NCBI GenBank assembly: GCA_902386255.1
Contig: CABMII010000070.1
Location: 1-39,603, forward strand
Reading direction: 5' to 3'
DNA from: an uncultured archaeon
Lineage (GTDB): Archaea; Halobacteriota; Methanosarcinia; Methanosarcinales; Methanoperedenaceae
DNA: 39,603 nt
The translations under genes were made by a program, and so were the position numbers. The notes under the pieces are model-generated. The model searched no databases, was not told the origin of the DNA, and was given only the letters and a program-made list of their open reading frames with translations. Of this stretch, positions 25,905 through 34,253 are shown one piece after another (position 1 is the first letter of the stretch; every line of letters starts with the position of its first letter).

Positions 25905-26396
25905 TTATTTTTTAAAAATTTTTGATATTGTACTTTCATATTCATTTGCTGGTCCATTATATTCAATTAATATGTTATCTCCGCTTTCATTAATAATTAT
26001 GATCTTACTTTTTACTATAACGTCATCTGATTTCAGTTCATCATAGATGTAATTTGTAATTAAGCCAATAATAATTGGAAGAATAACACCTGAAACTATT
26101 ATTGTCGGCAAATTCAATAAATCGCTATGTTGTGCAAGCTCGACATAATCTTCATCTTTGGTAGCAATATCTAATTTCACTTGACTTGGAGATTTCTTTT
26201 GTAAATATCGATATAATTCTGTAGTAGTAACAGGAAATATGTTATTATTTTTAGAACTCTTTCCATCTGGAATAATAAGAACATTTGCCATCAACAGCTT
26301 TTTTTTAAATTCAGGATCTGAAGAACATGTATCAATAGCAGAATCAAAATCAATATTACTAATTTCTTCTTGGAACTTGATTTCATTTGTAGACAT
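25905..26396 (-). CDS. Hypothetical protein with one or two C-terminal membrane segments
   Basis: 163 residues. A soluble N-terminal part (about 90 residues) is followed by a hydrophobic segment, L-P-T-I-I-V-S-G-V-I-L-P-I-I-I-G-L-I, and then a strand-rich tail. I do not recognise it. It is upstream of and co-directional with the SEC-C gene (14-bp gap). Together they look like a two-gene accessory unit of unknown role. Confidence 0.65.
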   Translation of the reverse strand: MSTNEIKFQEEISNIDFDSAIDTCSSDPEFKKKLLMANVLIIPDGKSSKNNNIFPVTTTELYRYLQKKSPSQVKLDIATKDEDYVELAQHSDLLNLPTIIVSGVILPIIIGLITNYIYDELKSDDVIVKSKIIIINESGDNILIEYNGPANEYESTISKIFKK

Positions 26397-26545
26397 GTGG
26401 CAACCTCATATTCTTGATTCTAAAATAGAACTTTATAGGATTAAATCTACTGTTTTCATTGCCCCATCAACACTTAGAATTATTTGTATTTTGATAAATC
26501 ATAATAAACTTATGCCTCCTTCTTCAGATTGAGGTTTGTGACTGA

Positions 26546-26809
26546 TTACACCAACAGCACATCCCCCACCGTAAACACCAGCATGCACAAACTCACCGCC
26601 GCATTCACATTAAAGAACGCCACAGGAATATTCTCAAAATTATCAGCTTTCACAAGCGTATGCTCATACCATATCAGCGCCGCAATAATCACAAGCCCCG
26701 TCTTAAAAATAACCCCGAGCTTCAGCACAAACATCAACCCGACAAGCAGCAAGAGCATCATGACATGCGCCGCAAACGACAAATTAAGCGCCGATTTTAC
26801 AACGAACAC
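26546..26809 (-). pseudogene. Truncated duplicate of the ubiA 3' end
   Basis: The 87-residue frame repeats the last ~85 residues of the UbiA protein encoded 560 bp away (S-F-A-A-H-V-x-M-L-L-L-L-V-G-L-M-F...N-A-A-V-S-L-C-M-L). It lacks both Asp-rich catalytic motifs, so it cannot be an active prenyltransferase. DNA identity is high but not perfect over about 240 bp (26559-26805 versus 27113-27360). The divergence argues against an assembly artefact. Confidence 0.85.
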
Positions 26810-26826
26810 AACACTGAATCAAAACA

Positions 26827-27021
26827 TCAGTATCCAGAAATATCCTGGGTTTTTCCATAACAACTTTCTCTCAGCTTTTTAATGTATTCAGTACTGGTCA
26901 TCCCTTCCGGCATTACTCCCTCAAATGCGCCAAGCCATCTATCTGCAAAATCCTTTTTAGTTTTTGCTTTAGTTTCTATGCTCTCAAGGGCTTTAACCAA
27001 TTTTTCAAGCATTACAGGCAT
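26827..27021 (-). CDS. Antitoxin-like small protein (orphan)
   Basis: 64 residues: helical, charged, ending in M-P-E-G-M-T-S-T-E-Y-I-K-K-L-R-E-S-C-Y-G-K. This C-terminal pattern is common in archaeal antitoxins encoded before PIN toxins. No PIN gene follows here: the next sequence is the truncated ubiA copy. The toxin may have been lost when the ubiA fragment was duplicated. Family assignment is from memory of similar proteins. Confidence 0.55.
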   Translation of the reverse strand: MPVMLEKLVKALESIETKAKTKKDFADRWLGAFEGVMPEGMTSTEYIKKLRESCYGKTQDISGY

Positions 27022-27099
27022 TTTTTCACCATCTAAATCATGTGCAGAATAGTATATAATGTTTTGTTTTAAATTTTGATGAAAGTATTAAAGAAACTG

Positions 27100-27975
27100 T
27101 TATCTCATCACCACATCCCCCACCGTAAACACCAGCATGCACAAACTCACCGCCGCATTCACATTAAAGAACGCCACAGGAATATTCTCAAAATTATCAG
27201 CCTTCACAAGGGTATGCTCATACCATATCAGCGCCGCAATGATCACAAGCCCAGCCTTAAAAACAACCCCAAGCTTCAGCACAAACATCAGCCCGACAAG
27301 CAGCAAGAGCATCAGGACATGCGCCGCAAACGACAAGTCGAGCGCCTTTTTCACCCCGAATACCGTTGGCACGGAATAAAGCCCGTTTTTTTTATCAAAA
27401 TCAAGGTCCTGAAGTGAGTATATCATATCAAAACCCGCAACCCACAAAGTGACTGCAAACAACAGCAGCAGCATCGCGCTCTCAGGCGCGCCGAACGGGA
27501 TATGGAAGGCGCCCGTCACAGCAAGCCAGCCCCCCACGGGAGCATAACCGAGATTAAGCCCAAGAACGAAATGCGGAATCGGGGTGAATCTTTTAAGACA
27601 CGGATAGATGACCGACGTAATAGGAATAATAGGAGAAAGCATAAGGCACAGCGGGTTCAGTTTATATGCGGAATAGAACAGCAGGACATAGGAAATCAGA
27701 ATAATCACCCATACCTCAAATAACGATATTCTACCCGATGGCAGTTCGCGTTTTGCTGTCCTTGGGTTTTTGGCATCGATATCCCTGTCAACCAGATTAT
27801 TCAGCGCCATTGCAGCGCTCCTCGCGCCTATGAATGCAAGCCCTACCCAGAAAAGAATGCGAAGCTCCGGTACTCCCCTGCTTGCAAGGAAAGCGCCAAG
27901 ATATGCAAACGGGATGGCAAACAGGCTGTGCTTCAGCACCACAAAATCAGCGTATAGTTTAAGTTTTTGGAACAT
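27100..27975 (-). CDS. UbiA-family prenyltransferase, likely menaquinone (MqnP-type)
   Basis: About 291 residues with roughly eight to nine transmembrane helices. The first Asp motif is N61-x2-D64-R-D66-x-D68 and the second is Y187-x3-D191-x-D193-x-D195, the Mg-diphosphate-binding motifs of UbiA enzymes. With a UbiD gene 0.8 kb away it resembles the MqnP/MqnL pair of the futalosine menaquinone route. That specificity is inferred from context. A GTG just before the ATG is an alternative start. Its 3' end is duplicated downstream. Confidence 0.88.
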   Translation of the reverse strand: MFQKLKLYADFVVLKHSLFAIPFAYLGAFLASRGVPELRILFWVGLAFIGARSAAMALNNLVDRDIDAKNPRTAKRELPSGRISLFEVWVIILISYVLLFYSAYKLNPLCLMLSPIIPITSVIYPCLKRFTPIPHFVLGLNLGYAPVGGWLAVTGAFHIPFGAPESAMLLLLFAVTLWVAGFDMIYSLQDLDFDKKNGLYSVPTVFGVKKALDLSFAAHVLMLLLLVGLMFVLKLGVVFKAGLVIIAALIWYEHTLVKADNFENIPVAFFNVNAAVSLCMLVFTVGDVVMR

Positions 27976-28019
27976 CACAAATCTTTTCTCTTATCACCGA
28001 TATTATCACCCTGATACAA

Positions 28020-28784
28020 ATGATTAACCTTTACTTTATCGGCTCCGCAGGAAGCGGCAAATCCTCGCTGACAGGCGCATACATGGGATGGATGCAGAAC
28101 CATGCATATGATGCGATTACAGTGAACCTTGACCCCGGAATTGAAAATGCGCCTTATGTTCCTGACGTGGACATCCGGGAATGGATTAAACTGCGCGATA
28201 TTATGAAAGAGCATGGCGTAGGCCCAAACGGTGCACAGATAATTGCTGCCGATATGCTCGCCCTGAATATTAATGAAATGAAAGAGATAATCGAAAGTTT
28301 TGAAACAGAATACGTCATTTTTGATACGCCGGGGCAGATGGAATTATTCGTGCTGAGACAATCCGGGAAATACTTAATCGATGCTTTCGGCGCTGATAAT
28401 TCGATTATCGGCTTTCTTTATGACCCAATAATCTCAAGAAATCCCTCAGGCTTTATCTCCCTAATGCTCCAGGCAGCTTCTGTCCAGGTGAGGTTCAACG
28501 TTCCTTTTATTAATATCCTCACGAAATCGGACCTGCTTTCAGAGGAAGAACGCGGAAAAATTTCGGGCTGGAGCAGGGATTTATTGGCACTTGAAGATGC
28601 TATTAACAGCGAACGGCTAACGCTTCGAAGCCAGTTGAGCATAGAGTTTTTGTCTGCCCTTAAATCATTCGGCGCCAGCCAGAATTTAATTCCGGTATCA
28701 TCGACTTATGGCGCCGGCATGGAAGATATCTACAATGCAGCACAGCAGATATGTTCCGGAGGAGAGGATTTGAGGAAGGATTGA
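28020..28784 (+). CDS. GPN-loop GTPase
   Basis: 254 residues. P-loop G-S-A-G-S-G-K-S at 8-15 and the G-P-N motif at 68-70 (V-G-P-N-G-A-Q) define the GPN family, like archaeal PAB0955. Eukaryotic homologues help assemble RNA polymerase II; the archaeal role is less clear. D-T-P-G-Q-M-E near residue 104 and T-K-S-D near 165 are G3 and G4. It is divergent from ubiA, with a 44-bp gap between starts, and convergent with ubiD. ATG is favoured. Confidence 0.93.
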   Translation: MINLYFIGSAGSGKSSLTGAYMGWMQNHAYDAITVNLDPGIENAPYVPDVDIREWIKLRDIMKEHGVGPNGAQIIAADMLALNINEMKEIIESFETEYVIFDTPGQMELFVLRQSGKYLIDAFGADNSIIGFLYDPIISRNPSGFISLMLQAASVQVRFNVPFINILTKSDLLSEEERGKISGWSRDLLALEDAINSERLTLRSQLSIEFLSALKSFGASQNLIPVSSTYGAGMEDIYNAAQQICSGGEDLRKD

Positions 28785-28785
28785 A

Positions 28786-30228
28786 CTAGAATCCCAGTTC
28801 CTTCCATATCTTATCCACGCGTGCTTTCACTTTTTCATCCATCTTTAAAGCATCAGGCCATTCCCTTTCGAAGCCCTCATCCTTTCCTTTCCGTGTCGCA
28901 TCGATACCCATCTTGGAGCCAAGATTCGGTAGCGGCGAAGCATGGTCAAGCGTATCTGTCGGCGCACTGTCGATTATCGTGACATCAGTTGCCGGGTTCA
29001 TGCGAGTGGTCGTAGCCCACAGTACTTCTTTTAAATCCTGCACGTTCACGTCGTCATCGAGTACAATTATTGTCTTGGCGAACATCATCTGCCCCATTCC
29101 CCACAGGGCGAACATGACCTTTTTAGCATGACCGGGATACCGCTTTTTTATTGACACGATGCAGAGGTTGTGGAAAACGGCTTCAACAGGCAGGTTGATG
29201 TCAACGATTTCGGGAAGCTGTGTCTTCATGAGAGGAAGGAATATCCTCTCGGTGGCTTTGCCAAGATACGCATCCTCCATCGGGGGGATTCCCACAACTG
29301 TTGCATGATAAATCGGGTTTTTGCGATGCGTGATGCAGGTTATATGGAACACAGGAAATTCATCTGCAAGCGAATAATATCCTGTATGGTCGCCGAAAGG
29401 CCCCTCGACACGCCGCTCCTTTGCATCCACGTATCCTTCCAGTATAATTTCGGCATGAGCAGGCACATAGAGGTCAACGGTTTCGCATTTGACAAGCTCT
29501 ACGTTCTTTTTGCGAAGGAACCCTGCAAACATCATCTCATCGATGCTATCGGGAAGCGGCGCAGTGGCCGAATAAACGACAGCCGGGTCGGCGCCGATGG
29601 CGACTGCGACCTCGATTTTTCCGTCTTTCGCCGCATCCGCATAATCCCGCGCGCCGTGTTTGTGGATGTGCCAGTGCATACCCGTGGTCTTGCCATCATA
29701 AACCTGCATCCTGTACATACCCACGTTCTGCTTACCGGTTTTGGGGTTTTTAGTGAATACAAGTGGGAGGGTGATGAACCGTCCGCCGTCCTCAGGCCAG
29801 CATTTCAATACCGGGAATTCATCCAGCGAAAAGCCTTCTTTGAGTATGACTTCTTTACATGGTCCACTGTTCACATGCTTTGGCGGGAAAGAGGTTATCT
29901 CTGCAACCTTCGGGATCATCTTGATACCTTCCCAGAGGCTTGAGGGCGCTTCGAATTCCAGCAGTTTCCGGATTCTCTCGCCGATTTCATCAAGGTTATT
30001 GACGCCAAGAGCAAGGCACATTCGTTCCATTGTTCCAAAAGCGTTGGCGAAAACCGGGTGCTTATAGCCTTTGACATTCTCGAATAACAGCGCAGGGCCA
30101 TTGTTTTTTACGACCCTGTCCAAAATCTCGGTTATCTCAAGCTCGGCGCTTACCTCGGTTTTTATGCGTTTGAGCAGTCCTTTTTTCTCGAGGACTTCGA
30201 TGAACTCGCGTAAATCTTTGTATGCCAC
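28786..30228 (-). CDS. UbiD-family decarboxylase, likely menaquinone (MqnL-type)
   Basis: 480 residues, the normal UbiD size. The prFMN-dependent decarboxylase core is visible: E-V-A-V-A-I-G-A-D-P near the middle, E-G-P-F-G-D-H-T-G-Y-Y-S carrying family catalytic residues, and a C-terminal D-P-A-T-D family equivalent (N-P-A-T-D-V-T-I). It starts at GTG, overlapping the stop of the 74-residue gene (TAGTG). No ubiX lies in the window. Pairing with the UbiA gene suggests quinone synthesis. Confidence 0.92.
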   Translation of the reverse strand: MAYKDLREFIEVLEKKGLLKRIKTEVSAELEITEILDRVVKNNGPALLFENVKGYKHPVFANAFGTMERMCLALGVNNLDEIGERIRKLLEFEAPSSLWEGIKMIPKVAEITSFPPKHVNSGPCKEVILKEGFSLDEFPVLKCWPEDGGRFITLPLVFTKNPKTGKQNVGMYRMQVYDGKTTGMHWHIHKHGARDYADAAKDGKIEVAVAIGADPAVVYSATAPLPDSIDEMMFAGFLRKKNVELVKCETVDLYVPAHAEIILEGYVDAKERRVEGPFGDHTGYYSLADEFPVFHITCITHRKNPIYHATVVGIPPMEDAYLGKATERIFLPLMKTQLPEIVDINLPVEAVFHNLCIVSIKKRYPGHAKKVMFALWGMGQMMFAKTIIVLDDDVNVQDLKEVLWATTTRMNPATDVTIIDSAPTDTLDHASPLPNLGSKMGIDATRKGKDEGFEREWPDALKMDEKVKARVDKIWKELGF

Positions 30229-30452
30229 TATACGACCCCGCTGTCATCCGACATCTTTGAGCCGGCTTTTTCAAGGCATGCTCTGTGGATGTATCCGAGC
30301 TGCCTTTTTTTCCAGTTCTTGGATTCGTTGCTCATGCCTTCCACGGGTTCGTAGACGATAAGCATGTTTTTTGCGTCCTCAGGGAACATGAGTTTCACAA
30401 AATCGCCGCATAGCAGGCATTTTTTCCATCGTGTGTATTTTCGTTCGGTCAT
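30228..30452 (-). CDS. Small Cys-containing protein upstream of ubiD
   Basis: 74 residues. K-K-C-L-L-C-G near the N-terminus and I-H-R-A-C-L-E-K-A-G later would make a C-x2-C...H-x3-C metal site. It is basic and Trp-containing, with no recognised family. Its stop overlaps the ubiD GTG by one base, so the two are co-translated. Its promoter region holds the first CCGTWACGG array. Confidence 0.7.
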   Translation of the reverse strand: MTERKYTRWKKCLLCGDFVKLMFPEDAKNMLIVYEPVEGMSNESKNWKKRQLGYIHRACLEKAGSKMSDDSGVV

Positions 30453-30465
30453 AATTATGCTTACT

Positions 30466-30553
30466 GCGTTACGGGAATATATAAAGATGCCGTTACGGTA
30501 TTTTTATTAAAAAATCTCCGTTACGGAAATATGATGAGTTAATAGCGTAACGG
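30466..30553. repeat. CCGTWACGG array 1
   Basis: Four sites: GCGTTACGG 30466, CCGTTACGG 30490, CCGTTACGG 30518 and GCGTAACGG 30545. Starts are 24, 28 and 27 bp apart. A TATA-like TTTATATATTC on the reverse strand (30475-30485) lies between sites 1 and 2, so the array overlaps the promoter of the 74-residue gene/ubiD operon. Confidence 0.85.
30475..30485 (-). promoter_or_regulatory. TATA box of the ubiD operon
   Basis: The reverse strand reads TTTATATATTC, ending 22 nt before the ATG at 30452, consistent with a leaderless archaeal transcript. It is flanked directly by array-1 sites, so occupancy of those sites should affect transcription. Confidence 0.45.
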
Positions 30554-30604
30554 AAAGTTATTTGTTTTCAGACCTTTTATCGAGGTGCAGCCACCCCTCA
30601 GTAC

Positions 30605-31177
30605 CTACACATTTTTAAATACTTTTACGAAAAGGCTGCTTTCAGAAATTTTGCTCTCGGTTTTGACCCCATAAGTTTCAAACACGCTTTCAATCACGAT
30701 ATTGATCATTTTAGAACTATTAATGCCCAGGGTATGGGTCATTTTCAGCGTGTATTGGTTACCATCGTCTGTGTAATTTATTGTATCGAACCAGTTTGAT
30801 ATCTTGGCATTGATGACTATTCCATCAATAACTTCTTTCAAACTACACTCTTTAAGAGGCTTCTGATAATAGTACTCTATTACGCATTCTATTGGTTTCT
30901 GGTGGGATACATACTCTATGTACCGTCCAATATCAGCCGTTCCTATCAGCTCTTTTAAACCATCTTTCTGGATAAGACATGCTGATTTTACTTCCCTGCC
31001 TGTACGCATCCAGAGCTCCTCTTCCCGAGACATCTCATGAGCCTGTTTTACGCCGTTCTCAAGACCCTCAAGCGCATACTCTATGACCTTTTGCTGTGTC
31101 TCAAACTCTGCTGTATGCTTTTTGAGTAATTCCCAGTGCTTCGGAGAGATTGTAGTGGATATGCGACGCTTCTTCAT
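30605..31177 (-). CDS. Ribbon-helix-helix regulator with unknown C-terminal domain
   Basis: 190 residues from the ATG at 31177 (a TTG three codons upstream is the longer option). Residues 3-41 (R-R-I-S-T-T-I-S-P-K-H-W-E-L-L-K-K-H...V-I-E-Y-A-L-E-G-L) fit a ribbon-helix-helix DNA-binding domain. The remaining 140 residues are unrecognised, probably a sensing or oligomerisation domain. An inverted repeat ACACATT (31227-31233) and AATGTGT (31254-31260) upstream could be its operator. The gene lies between array 1 and the divergent surface-protein gene. Confidence 0.75.
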   Translation of the reverse strand: MKKRRISTTISPKHWELLKKHTAEFETQQKVIEYALEGLENGVKQAHEMSREEELWMRTGREVKSACLIQKDGLKELIGTADIGRYIEYVSHQKPIECVIEYYYQKPLKECSLKEVIDGIVINAKISNWFDTINYTDDGNQYTLKMTHTLGINSSKMINIVIESVFETYGVKTESKISESSLFVKVFKNV

Positions 31178-31314
31178 AATATCCAAACCGCGTTATGCTT
31201 TATTTATCTTTCCATGCGCATGACATACACACATTGTGAGGATAATCTATATGATAATGTGTATAACTCATGTTTATTTTCCCTGTCCAATTTAAAAAGT
31301 CTGGAATGTTTGGT

Positions 31315-33894
31315 ATGGATAAAACGATATCGTCAAAAACTTGCGCGAGACGCACCCTCAGAATCGCGGTTGGAATAACGATAATATTTTTATTACTATC
31401 CTTTGGAGCGGGCGCCGTCCCTGTTGAAGAATGGAACAAGACATTCGGCGGGAATTATCTGGATGGGGCTAAATATGTCCAGCAGACCTCTGATGGTGGA
31501 TTTATAATAGCAGGAAATACAAAATCATCTGGAGCTGGCGATTATGATGCATGGCTCATTAAAACAGATAATAAAGGCAAAGAGAAGTGGAGCAAGACAT
31601 TTGGGGGGGCTGGAACTGACATTCTTTGGTCTGCCCGGCAGACCTCTGATGGCGGGTATATCGCAGCAGGAAAAACCAATTCGTATGGCGGTAAGGACCA
31701 GATATGGGTTTTTAAGACTGATGATTCAGGCAACCAGCAGTGGAGCAAGACATTCGGGGGAAATAGTGGAGACGCAGCTTACTCTGTCCGGCAGACCTCC
31801 GATGGCGGTTATATAATAGCGGCGTATTCGTCATCGTGTACATATGATGTTAAAGGCAGCGCATTGATCATCAAAACCGATAATAACGGTAACCAGCAAT
31901 GGAGCAAGAGATTTGGTGGATGCGGGTTCGACATTGTTAACACTTTCCTGGAGACCCGGGACGGAGGCTTTATATTCGCCGGGTCAACGGATTCGACAGA
32001 AAATGGCGCAAAGGGGATGACTGCATGGATTTTCAAAACAGACTCAAGCGGTAAATGGCAGTGGAGCAAATTAGAGCCTCAAGGGGAAGAATTTACTTCT
32101 ATTGAGGAGGCATCGGATAGCGGTTTCATATTGGCAGGAACGGTAGTCCCTCGTGGAAGTTACGATAAAGCCTGGCTATACAAAACCGATGATGGAGGAA
32201 ACAAGCAGTGGAGCAAGACATTCGGAAGCGGTGGGATTTATAAAGGAACATCTGTCCTGCAAACGGCCGATGGGGGTTATGCATTAGCAGTAACTGTTGC
32301 TCCTAATGCAGAAACGACTGAGGAGGGTTTTGTTTATGCCGGTCGTTCTGATTCATTACTAATAAAAACAAATGCTACTGGTGAGAAGCAATGGAACATG
32401 AAATTGGGTGGAGATGGTTATGATGATATTTATTCTGTCCAGCAAACATCCGACGGAGGGTATGTATTATCTGGAACAACAGATTCGTATGGCCGCGGGG
32501 CATGGTTAGTGAAGGTTTCAAACGAAATTTCACCCATCACCTTGAAGGTGACCGCTACACCGGACACAGTAACGGCAGGCGCGCCGACCGGCGTAACGTT
32601 CACGGTCGAGAACCTTTTAGATGTGCCTCAGGGCGGTGTTACGGTCGAACTGAACAGCGCGTCTAAAGGTAGTGGGATAACCGATGCCAGCGGCAATGTT
32701 GCAATAAACGCGAACGCCCAAGAAGCCGGCATAATAACGGCAACAGCCAGCAAAACCGGATTTATTAGCGCAAGCACAAGAGTATCGGCGATAAAAGCCG
32801 TTGGTACTTTGCAGGTTACTGCAGCACAATCAACTGCTGAAACAACGGGAGGTATAACAGCAAAAATTTGGGGAGCAATAACAGCGACAGCCAGTAAATT
32901 GGGTTTAGGGGGAGGCTTAACTATTCCAGCAGGTACGCCAACCAGTGTGACATTCACTGTGGTTAATACTGCTGGTGTGGCTCAGAGCGATGCAAAAATC
33001 GACCTGACCGGCGCTGCCACAGGGAGGGGGATAACCGATGTCAACGGCAATGTCGTCATGAACGTGAACGCTGCAAATGCGGGAGCAATAACAGCGACAG
33101 CCAGTAAATTGGGTTTCATAGGTGGAAGCTTAAATATAACTGTAATAAAAGGGACTCCAACACCCACACCAACACCCACATCAGTGCCTGCAACTACTGT
33201 ACCTACATTATTACCTACCTCAACGGCAACACCAACACCCACAACAACAATTACTGCATCAACCGTGACTACTGCATTAAACATAACGGCAACACCAAAA
33301 ACCATAACAGCAGGAATACCAACCAGCGTAACCTTTACAGTATTCCAGCCACCTAAAGACGGTTTAGACGGGGGATTAGGACAGGCAGATGTTGTTGTTA
33401 TCCTGACCGGCGCAGCAACAGGCAGCGGAACAACCGATGTATACGGCAATGTCGTCATGAACGTGAACGCTACAAATGCGGGAACAATAACAGCGACTGC
33501 AAGCAAAGCCGGATTCTCCACTGTAAGCAAAACCATATCTGTAACAGCTAACACAACAATACCAGCAACATCAAGCACAGGGATATCTCCTGCTATCGTA
33601 ACCCTGCAGGGAAAGCTGACAGGAAGCGGCGGGAATCCTGTCCAGAAAGGAAGCATGAAGGTCACTATTTACGACCTCTCAGGCGCACAAGTATGGCAGG
33701 AAACCTTTGACGGGGTCATAGATAACGGTGTTTTCAATATCCCGCTTGGAGCGATACAGGAATTGGACCTGATGCCCGGCACCATATACCAGATGGAAGT
33801 GGCGATAGATGCCGAATCTGCGACATACGCTACACCTGACGTTACTTTCGGGGACAAAAACCCCACAAGTGATGTTATAAAGTTCAAGGCGTAG
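31315..33894 (+). CDS. Secreted surface protein: beta-propeller-like repeats plus Ig-like domains
   Basis: About 859 residues. I prefer the ATG at 31315; 31306 and 31270 are in frame. An N-terminal R-R-T-L-R-I-A-V-G-I-T-I-I-F-L-L-L signal is followed by about seven to eight repeats of the T-S-D-G-G-Y-I-x-A-G...W-x-x-K-T-D...W-S-K-T-F-G-G type (residues ~45-400). Three invasin-like Ig domains, a Pro/Thr linker and a beta-sandwich C-terminus complete it. A cell-envelope location is likely. It is first in a surface-protein operon. Confidence 0.85.
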   Translation: MDKTISSKTCARRTLRIAVGITIIFLLLSFGAGAVPVEEWNKTFGGNYLDGAKYVQQTSDGGFIIAGNTKSSGAGDYDAWLIKTDNKGKEKWSKTFGGAGTDILWSARQTSDGGYIAAGKTNSYGGKDQIWVFKTDDSGNQQWSKTFGGNSGDAAYSVRQTSDGGYIIAAYSSSCTYDVKGSALIIKTDNNGNQQWSKRFGGCGFDIVNTFLETRDGGFIFAGSTDSTENGAKGMTAWIFKTDSSGKWQWSKLEPQGEEFTSIEEASDSGFILAGTVVPRGSYDKAWLYKTDDGGNKQWSKTFGSGGIYKGTSVLQTADGGYALAVTVAPNAETTEEGFVYAGRSDSLLIKTNATGEKQWNMKLGGDGYDDIYSVQQTSDGGYVLSGTTDSYGRGAWLVKVSNEISPITLKVTATPDTVTAGAPTGVTFTVENLLDVPQGGVTVELNSASKGSGITDASGNVAINANAQEAGIITATASKTGFISASTRVSAIKAVGTLQVTAAQSTAETTGGITAKIWGAITATASKLGLGGGLTIPAGTPTSVTFTVVNTAGVAQSDAKIDLTGAATGRGITDVNGNVVMNVNAANAGAITATASKLGFIGGSLNITVIKGTPTPTPTPTSVPATTVPTLLPTSTATPTPTTTITASTVTTALNITATPKTITAGIPTSVTFTVFQPPKDGLDGGLGQADVVVILTGAATGSGTTDVYGNVVMNVNATNAGTITATASKAGFSTVSKTISVTANTTIPATSSTGISPAIVTLQGKLTGSGGNPVQKGSMKVTIYDLSGAQVWQETFDGVIDNGVFNIPLGAIQELDLMPGTIYQMEVAIDAESATYATPDVTFGDKNPTSDVIKFKA

Positions 33895-33896
33895 AA

Positions 33897-34253
33897 ATGT
33901 CCTCATGGATACCATTTCTGCTTCTTGGGGCTATCGTGGTAAGCTTGGGCTGTATTTCAGATAAGGGAGTTGCACCGGGGTTAAACGAAAGCCTGATTAA
34001 AATTGCAGAAGAGGTGCCGGATGTTGCCTCGTTCATTGCCCGGAATCCTGATTCTCATCCTGAAATCACGGTGCTGGCGCCGGAAAGTATCAGCCAGTTA
34101 TCTAAAAAATATCCTGCGCTCTATGGCAACCTTCCGAACCGGACTTTGTATAAGCTCGAATACAGAGGCGATAGGGGATTGCTTGTAATTGTGGATTTGG
34201 AGAATAAAAAGGTGTTGAAGTATTTCAGGACTGCGGGGGTGAGTCTGGAATGA
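33897..34253 (+). CDS. Small predicted lipoprotein
   Basis: 118 residues. The N-terminus, M-S-S-W-I-P-F-L-L-L-G-A-I-V-V-S-L-G-C-I-S, is a signal peptide ending in a lipobox-like S-L-G-C. The mature part is a short soluble domain (I-A-R-N-P-D-S-H-P-E-I...L-Y-K-L-E-Y-R-G-D-R-G-L-L-V-I-V-D). I recognise no family. It starts 2 nt after the previous stop and overlaps the next gene by 4 bp, so the three surface genes form one operon. Confidence 0.75.
   Translation: MSSWIPFLLLGAIVVSLGCISDKGVAPGLNESLIKIAEEVPDVASFIARNPDSHPEITVLAPESISQLSKKYPALYGNLPNRTLYKLEYRGDRGLLVIVDLENKKVLKYFRTAGVSLE

Noticed and set aside
30466-30553. CCGTWACGG arrays as CRISPR repeats
   Set aside because: The conserved unit is only 9 bp, spacers are 15-19 bp and similar between arrays, and there are no cas genes nearby.
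32982-33665. 227-codon reverse ORF inside the surface-protein gene
   Set aside because: Shadow of the Ig/Thr-rich forward frame, Val/Ala-rich with no start signals.
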